From Paenirhodobacter enshiensis (lineage in GTDB: Bacteria; Pseudomonadota; Alphaproteobacteria; Rhodobacterales; Rhodobacteraceae): a stretch of DNA of 64,000 bases. Made by a program: the position numbers and the translations under genes. Shown piece by piece: positions 57,095-64,000 of this stretch. How positions within the stretch are numbered: position 1 is the stretch's first letter; each line of letters starts with the position of its first letter. Under the pieces are notes generated by a model. That model had not been told where the DNA came from. It did no database searches and worked only from the letters and a program-made list of their open reading frames with translations. The DNA lies in NCBI RefSeq assembly GCF_000740785.1, contig NZ_JFZB01000009.1:124001-188000 (forward strand). Reading direction: 5' to 3'.

Positions 57095-57176
57095 ATGGAA
57101 AGCCGAAAGTCAGGAGCCTTTTCGGCTACCGGGGAGCGTGCCCCGGCGGCCGATGGGCTGCTGCGTCGCCCTGTAT

Positions 57177-59648
<2,472 letters not shown>

Positions 59649-60347
59649 TCAGCCGCGAATGGCGCTGACGTCAGCCCAGATCGGCAGATGATCCGAGGCG
59701 CGCCGCGCGACGGGGCTGTCGAACACGCCCATCCGCTCGACCCTCACGCCGGGGCCGGTCACCAGCCGGTCGAGCCGGCCGAAGGGCAGCCGCGACGGGT
59801 AGCTGCGGCCGGGTGCATGGACCTCGAAGCCAGTCAGGGGCTCGAACCCCTTGAGCTTTGACCATTCGTTGAAATCGCCGATGGCGAGGGGCGGCGCGGG
59901 GGCGTCCTCCATCTGCCGGGCGATGCGCTCCCATTGCGCGCGGCGGTCGCGCCGGCGCAGGCCGAGATGGGCGGCGAAGAGGGTGAAGCTCGGCCGGCCG
60001 GCGACGGAGATCGTCGCGCTCAGCGCACCGCGCGGTTCGAGGCCGGGCAGGTCGATGCCATGGGTCGCGTCGATGCGCGCGCCGCGCCGGATCAGCACCG
60101 CCTGTCCGTGCCAGCCGAGCGAATTCGGCCCGGTGCGCGGCAGATCGGCGATGTCGTAATCGGTCAGCGTCTGGATCATCCGCGCGGGCAGGGCGGCGGG
60201 GCGGTCGCCGAGACGGCGGTCGACCTCCTGCAGCGCGATCACGTCGGCGCCGAGCGCGTTGATCACGTCGATCACCCGGCCGGGATTGCGCACCCCATCC
60301 GTGCCGACGCATTTGTGGGTGTTGTAAGAGGCGATGCGGGTGGTCAT
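59649..60347 (-). CDS. Endonuclease/exonuclease/phosphatase (EEP) family protein
   Basis: A 232-residue EEP-fold hydrolase with RIASYNTHKCVG at the N-terminus, IALQEVDRRLG (metal-binding Glu), FAAHLGLRR, LAIGDFNEWS (catalytic Asp/Asn) and ASDHLPIWADV (catalytic His). Relatives cleave DNA, nucleotides or phospholipids; the substrate is not predictable here. Its ATG at 60347 lies one base after the selO stop, so the two genes are translationally linked. A 223-nt gap follows with nothing recognised. Confidence 0.85.
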   Translation of the reverse strand: MTTRIASYNTHKCVGTDGVRNPGRVIDVINALGADVIALQEVDRRLGDRPAALPARMIQTLTDYDIADLPRTGPNSLGWHGQAVLIRRGARIDATHGIDLPGLEPRGALSATISVAGRPSFTLFAAHLGLRRRDRRAQWERIARQMEDAPAPPLAIGDFNEWSKLKGFEPLTGFEVHAPGRSYPSRLPFGRLDRLVTGPGVRVERMGVFDSPVARRASDHLPIWADVSAIRG

Positions 60348-60348
60348 C

Positions 60349-61779
60349 TCAGGTTCCGCAGAAGGTGCGCGCGACGATTTCTTCGGGCTCGGGCGCGGCT
60401 TCGAGCCATTCTGTCCCCTCGACGTGCGAATAAGGCGCGGCGAGGGCGGCGTTGAGCGCATGGAACGGCGCGAAATCGCCTTCGAGCGCGGCTGCGATGG
60501 CCTGTTCGATGCGGTGATTGCGCGGGATGCGCACGGGGTTCGCCGATTGCATCGTCGCCACGGGATCCGCCTCGCGCGCAAGGCGCGCCTGCCAGTCCAC
60601 CGCCCAGGCGTCGAACGCGGTCGGGTCGATGAAGGTGTCGCGCGCGGTGCCGTCCGACAGCCCGTGGAAGCAGCGGGTGAAATCGGCCTCGTTCCGCGCC
60701 ATCGCGCCGAGCAGGCTCTGGATCAGCGGCAGATCGTCTTCGCCCGCCTCGGCCAGACCGATCTTGCGGCCGAAACGGCGGGTCCACTCGGCCTGATAGA
60801 TCGCGGCGAAGCGGTTCACCACCTCGGTCGCGGCCTCGATGGCGGCTTCCTGATCGGGCGCGATCAGCGGCAGCAGCGCCGAGGCGAGCTGCGCGAGGTT
60901 CCACAGCGCCACCTGCGGCTGGTTCGCCCAGGCATAGCGTCCGCCCGCGTCGATCGAGGAGAACACCTTGTCCGGCCGATAGGTGTCCATGAAGGCGCAG
61001 GGGCCATAGTCGATGGTCTCGCCCGAGACGGTCATGTTGTCGGTGTTCATCACGCCATGGATGAAGCCCACCGACATCCAGCCCGCGATCAGCCGCGCCT
61101 GACGGGTGACCACGCCCGCGATGAGGCCAAGCGCGTCCGACGCGTCCGGATAATGCCGTTCGATGGCGTGACGGGCCAGAAGCGCCACCGCCTCGGTATC
61201 GCCCTGCGCGGCGAAATACTGGAAGGTGCCGACGCGGATATGGCTTGCCGCGACGCGGGTCAGCACCGCGCCCGGCCGGGCGAAGCCGTCACGCCAGACG
61301 GGTTCCCCGGTCGCGACGGCGGCCAACGCCCGCGTCGTCGGCAGACCGAGGGCCGCCATCGCCTCGGACACGACATATTCGCGCAGCACCGGGCCGAGCC
61401 AGGCCCGCCCGTCGCCGCCGCGCGAAAACGGCGTGCGCCCCGATCCCTTCAGTTGCAGATCGAAGCGTGCACCGTCGGGCGCGATGATCTCGCCCAGAAG
61501 CAGCGCCCGCCCGTCGCCGAGTTGCGGCACCCAGCCGCCGAACTGATGGCCGGCATAGGCCTGCGCCAGCGGCTCGGCGCCCTCTGGCACGGCATTGCCG
61601 GCGAGCACCGCGACGCCCTCGGGGCTCGCGAGTGCGTCCGCATCGAGGCCGAGACGCGCCGCGAGAGCGCGGTTCAGCGCGATCAGCCGCGGCTCCGCGA
61701 CCGGGGTCGCGGTTTGCCGGGCGTGGAAGCGGCCGGGCAGGCGGGCGTAACTGTTGTCGAAGGCGATGGTGAGCGTCAT
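60349..61779 (-). CDS. selO: Protein adenylyltransferase SelO
   Basis: Pseudokinase-fold enzyme (476 residues) that AMPylates proteins and takes part in redox stress responses. Hallmarks are [39 protein letters not shown] and the inverted ATP site around [23 protein letters not shown]. The C-terminus ends FCGT, so a Cys takes the place of the selenocysteine found in animal SelO. Followed within 1 nt by the EEP hydrolase gene, suggesting joint expression. Confidence 0.93.
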   Translation of the reverse strand: MTLTIAFDNSYARLPGRFHARQTATPVAEPRLIALNRALAARLGLDADALASPEGVAVLAGNAVPEGAEPLAQAYAGHQFGGWVPQLGDGRALLLGEIIAPDGARFDLQLKGSGRTPFSRGGDGRAWLGPVLREYVVSEAMAALGLPTTRALAAVATGEPVWRDGFARPGAVLTRVAASHIRVGTFQYFAAQGDTEAVALLARHAIERHYPDASDALGLIAGVVTRQARLIAGWMSVGFIHGVMNTDNMTVSGETIDYGPCAFMDTYRPDKVFSSIDAGGRYAWANQPQVALWNLAQLASALLPLIAPDQEAAIEAATEVVNRFAAIYQAEWTRRFGRKIGLAEAGEDDLPLIQSLLGAMARNEADFTRCFHGLSDGTARDTFIDPTAFDAWAVDWQARLAREADPVATMQSANPVRIPRNHRIEQAIAAALEGDFAPFHALNAALAAPYSHVEGTEWLEAAPEPEEIVARTFCGT

Positions 61780-61829
61780 GACAGTCTATCTGGGGGCTCG
61801 GGCGCGCCGGTCAATGGGGGCCGTCACGG

Positions 61830-62768
61830 TTACAGCCGGGCGATCCGCTCGCTCAGCAGCGCGAAGAAGCCGTCGCGGTCGATGCGGTTCATGAAGGTCG
61901 CGTTGGGGGCGCGCTTGGTGACGCCCCACCAGTCCGTCACGGTCATGCCAAGCGTCAGCTCGGACCCGGTTTCGATCTCGACATTGACGAAGCGGCCCTC
62001 GAACAGGCCGGGTTCGATCACATAGGCGATGACGCAGGGGTCGTGCAGCGGCGCCCCGTCCGAGCCGTATTTCTGCATGTCGAACCGCTCGAAGAAGCCG
62101 GTCCAGCCGGCGACGGCGCGCCCCGCCCCGGTGCCGAGAGCCCCCATCCGCGCGATCCACTCGGGCGAGGTCAGCGCCTTGTGCGTCACGTCGAGCGGCA
62201 TCACCACCAAGGGCACGCCCGAGGCGAAGACCGCCTTCGCGGCCTCGGGATCGACGAAGATGTTGAACTCGGCCGCGGGGGTGATGTTGCCGACCTCGAA
62301 ATAGGCGCCGCCCATCATCACCAGTTGCTGCACGCGGGCGACGATGTCGGGCGCGCGGGCGAAGGCGGTGGCGATGTTGGTCAGCGGCCCGAGCGTGCAC
62401 AGCGTCACCGTGCCCTCGGGTTCCGCGCGCAGCGTGTCGATGATGAAATCGACCGCATCGCCCGGTTGCAGCGCCATCTGCGGTTCGGGCAGGTCGTAAC
62501 CGTCGAGGCCGGTCTGGCCATGGACATGTTCGGCGGTGATCAGCGGGCGCGCGATGGGGCGCGGGCAGCCGGCGAAGACCTTGACCTCGGGGTGGCCGGC
62601 AAGTTCGCAGCACACCCGCGCGTTGCGCGTCGTCAGATCGAGCGGCACGTTCCCCGCGACGCAGGTGATGCCCAGAACCTCGATCTCATCGGGACTCGCG
62701 AGGGCGAGCAGGATCGCCACGGCGTCGTCCTGTCCGGGATCGGTGTCGATGATGATCTTGCGCGGCAT
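61830..62768 (-). CDS. Nucleoside hydrolase (inosine-uridine preferring family)
   Basis: A 312-residue N-ribohydrolase. The calcium-binding DTDPGQDDA (8-16) is intact, followed by the conserved GNV, LGPLTNIA, MMGGAYFEVGN and AEFNIFVDPEAA blocks and the C-terminal HDPCVIAYV. It releases free base and ribose from nucleosides in salvage or catabolism; base preference is not predictable. GGAGGG lies about five bases before the ATG at 62768. Confidence 0.93.
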   Translation of the reverse strand: MPRKIIIDTDPGQDDAVAILLALASPDEIEVLGITCVAGNVPLDLTTRNARVCCELAGHPEVKVFAGCPRPIARPLITAEHVHGQTGLDGYDLPEPQMALQPGDAVDFIIDTLRAEPEGTVTLCTLGPLTNIATAFARAPDIVARVQQLVMMGGAYFEVGNITPAAEFNIFVDPEAAKAVFASGVPLVVMPLDVTHKALTSPEWIARMGALGTGAGRAVAGWTGFFERFDMQKYGSDGAPLHDPCVIAYVIEPGLFEGRFVNVEIETGSELTLGMTVTDWWGVTKRAPNATFMNRIDRDGFFALLSERIARL

Positions 62769-62853
62769 CTGGCCCTCCGTCGGTCACTCGGGAGCAGCCT
62801 GCCCCCGGCGGCGGGCGAAGTCCAGTGCCCGCCGGGGGCGTGCCGGGGGGAGC

Positions 62854-64000
62854 TCAGCCCTCCGCGGTCTCCAGCGCTTCGAGGGCGGCCATCCACATCT
62901 CCTCGGCGCGCGCCATGGCGGTGCGGGCCTCGGCGTGCTTCAGCAGCCACTTGTCGCGCTCGGCCGCGCGGGGGGCGTCGTAAAGCCCCGGATCGGCGAG
63001 GATTTCATCAAGTTTCGCAAGCATTTCCGCGAGCTTGTTCACCCGGTCTTCGCATTTGCGGGCCTCGGCGCGCAAGGTGCTGACCTGATCGCGCGAGGGG
63101 CGAGCGGGCTTCTCGGCAGGCTTCGGCGCGGGCTTCGATGCGGATTTGTCGGCGGGATCTCCCGCCAGCAGTTCGGCCCGGTAACGCTCCAGATCGCCCT
63201 CATAGGGGGCGACCTTGCCGCCCTTCACCAGCCACAGCCGGTCGGCCACCATGCTCAGCAGGTGCATGTCGTGGCTGACCAGAACCACCGCGCCGGTGTA
63301 GTCGTTCAGCGCGTCGACCAGCGCCTCGCGGCTTTCGATATCGAGGTGGTTGGTCGGCTCGTCGAGGATCAGCAGATGCGGCGCGTCGAGCGTCGCGAGC
63401 AGCAGCGACAGCCGCGCCTTCTGCCCGCCCGAGAGCTTGCGCACCTCGGTCTCGGCCTGATCGGCATGCAGCCCGAACCCGGCCAGACGGGCGCGCAGTT
63501 TCGTCTGCGATTCCTCCGGCCGCAGGCGCTGCAGATGCAGCAGCGGCGAGGCGTTCAGATCCAGCTCCTCGACCTGATGCTGCGCGAAATAGCCGATCCG
63601 CAGCTTGGACGAGCGCGAAATCTTGCCCTCGATCGGTTCAAGTTTGCCATCCAACAGCTTGGAAAAAGTCGATTTTCCCTCGCCATTGCGGCCAAGCAAC
63701 GCGATCCGGTCATCCTGGTCGATGCGCAGCGTCAGCCGGCGCAGCACCGGCGTGCCGCCATAGCCCACCGACACCGCGTCGAGCGAGACGATGGGGGGCG
63801 AAAGCTGCTCGGGCGAGGGGAAGCTGAACGCCTGCTTCGCCGCCTCCTCGGGGGCGGAGATCGGCTCCATCTTCTCCAGCATCTTGATCCGGGCCTGCGC
63901 CTGCGCGGCCTTGGTGGCCTTGGCGCGGAACCGGTCGACGAAACTTTGCAGATGGGCGCGGCGGGTTTCCTGCTTCTTCGCCTCGGCGGCCTGCACGGCG
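62854..64000 (-). CDS. ABC-F family ATPase, C-terminal part (cut by right edge)
   Basis: The gene runs off the right edge; roughly the last 382 residues are present: the end of the interdomain linker, the whole second ABC domain and a Lys/Pro-rich C-terminal coiled coil. Walker A is GRNGEGKST, the signature is LSGGQKARL, and Walker B is LLILDEPTNHLD. ABC-F proteins act on the ribosome rather than as transporters. The long C-terminal coiled-coil extension resembles the YheS/Uup branch. Its own promoter lies outside the window. Confidence 0.92.
   Translation of the reverse strand, partial: AVQAAEAKKQETRRAHLQSFVDRFRAKATKAAQAQARIKMLEKMEPISAPEEAAKQAFSFPSPEQLSPPIVSLDAVSVGYGGTPVLRRLTLRIDQDDRIALLGRNGEGKSTFSKLLDGKLEPIEGKISRSSKLRIGYFAQHQVEELDLNASPLLHLQRLRPEESQTKLRARLAGFGLHADQAETEVRKLSGGQKARLSLLLATLDAPHLLILDEPTNHLDIESREALVDALNDYTGAVVLVSHDMHLLSMVADRLWLVKGGKVAPYEGDLERYRAELLAGDPADKSASKPAPKPAEKPARPSRDQVSTLRAEARKCEDRVNKLAEMLAKLDEILADPGLYDAPRAAERDKWLLKHAEARTAMARAEEMWMAALEALETAEG

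Overview
This is about 64 kb of GC-rich chromosome, almost certainly from a member of the Rhodobacterales (alphaproteobacteria). The evidence is the gene order (tldD beside ctaB, thrC followed by an M16 peptidase, lysC followed by ptsP, tyrS divergent from anmK, a coiled-coil gene before zapA), alphaproteobacterial protein families (DUF1178, EcsC, CoxF) and tight packing with many 4-nt start/stop overlaps. I see no phage, IS element, integrase, CRISPR array or rRNA. The window reads as core chromosome with one accessory-looking block.

Layout. 1-13.9 kb: the end of a Tet-type MFS pump, pepN divergent from glcB, a class I glutamine amidotransferase, a MetF-like protein, tldD, ctaB with a CoxF-like gene, then thrC, an M16 peptidase and a GNAT. 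The cytochrome aa3 genes usually found around ctaB (ctaC, ctaG, ctaE, SURF1) are absent here. 14-24 kb: an FAD-linked hydroxyacid dehydrogenase, apt, a GNAT, an EcsC protein, lysC-ptsP, DUF1178, a Nudix hydrolase and waaA. 24-28.3 kb: a two-gene RND efflux operon behind a 34-bp dyad operator candidate, with no regulator gene beside it.

30.2-37.1 kb is the most interesting part. On the minus strand lies a run of overlapping genes: an HAD-UbiA fusion, a GtrA flippase-like protein, a DprE1-like FAD oxidase, a DprE2-like SDR and two tandem GT87/DUF2029 membrane glycosyltransferases. By family logic this is a complete route from PRPP and polyprenyl phosphate to polyprenyl-phosphate-arabinofuranose, followed by two lipid-dependent glycosyltransferases. 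It resembles the mycobacterial arabinan-precursor pathway but sits in a Gram-negative. A tRNA-Phe gene lies just upstream.

37.3-64 kb: hisC, a TM2 protein, a half-size EamA protein, mprF, purB, acnA, a DUF1223 protein, a lipid A acyltransferase family gene, a DMT transporter, tkt, coiled-coil/zapA, tyrS, anmK, a DUF985 cupin, eno, another EamA, an endonuclease/phosphatase protein, selO, a nucleoside hydrolase and an ABC-F ATPase cut by the right edge.

A second theme is a dispersed intergenic repeat of about 65-75 bp. Seven copies are present, plus one highly palindromic relative. Each sits between genes, with its GGGGGC hairpin end facing a neighbouring stop codon. One of its stems varies between copies with pairing preserved.
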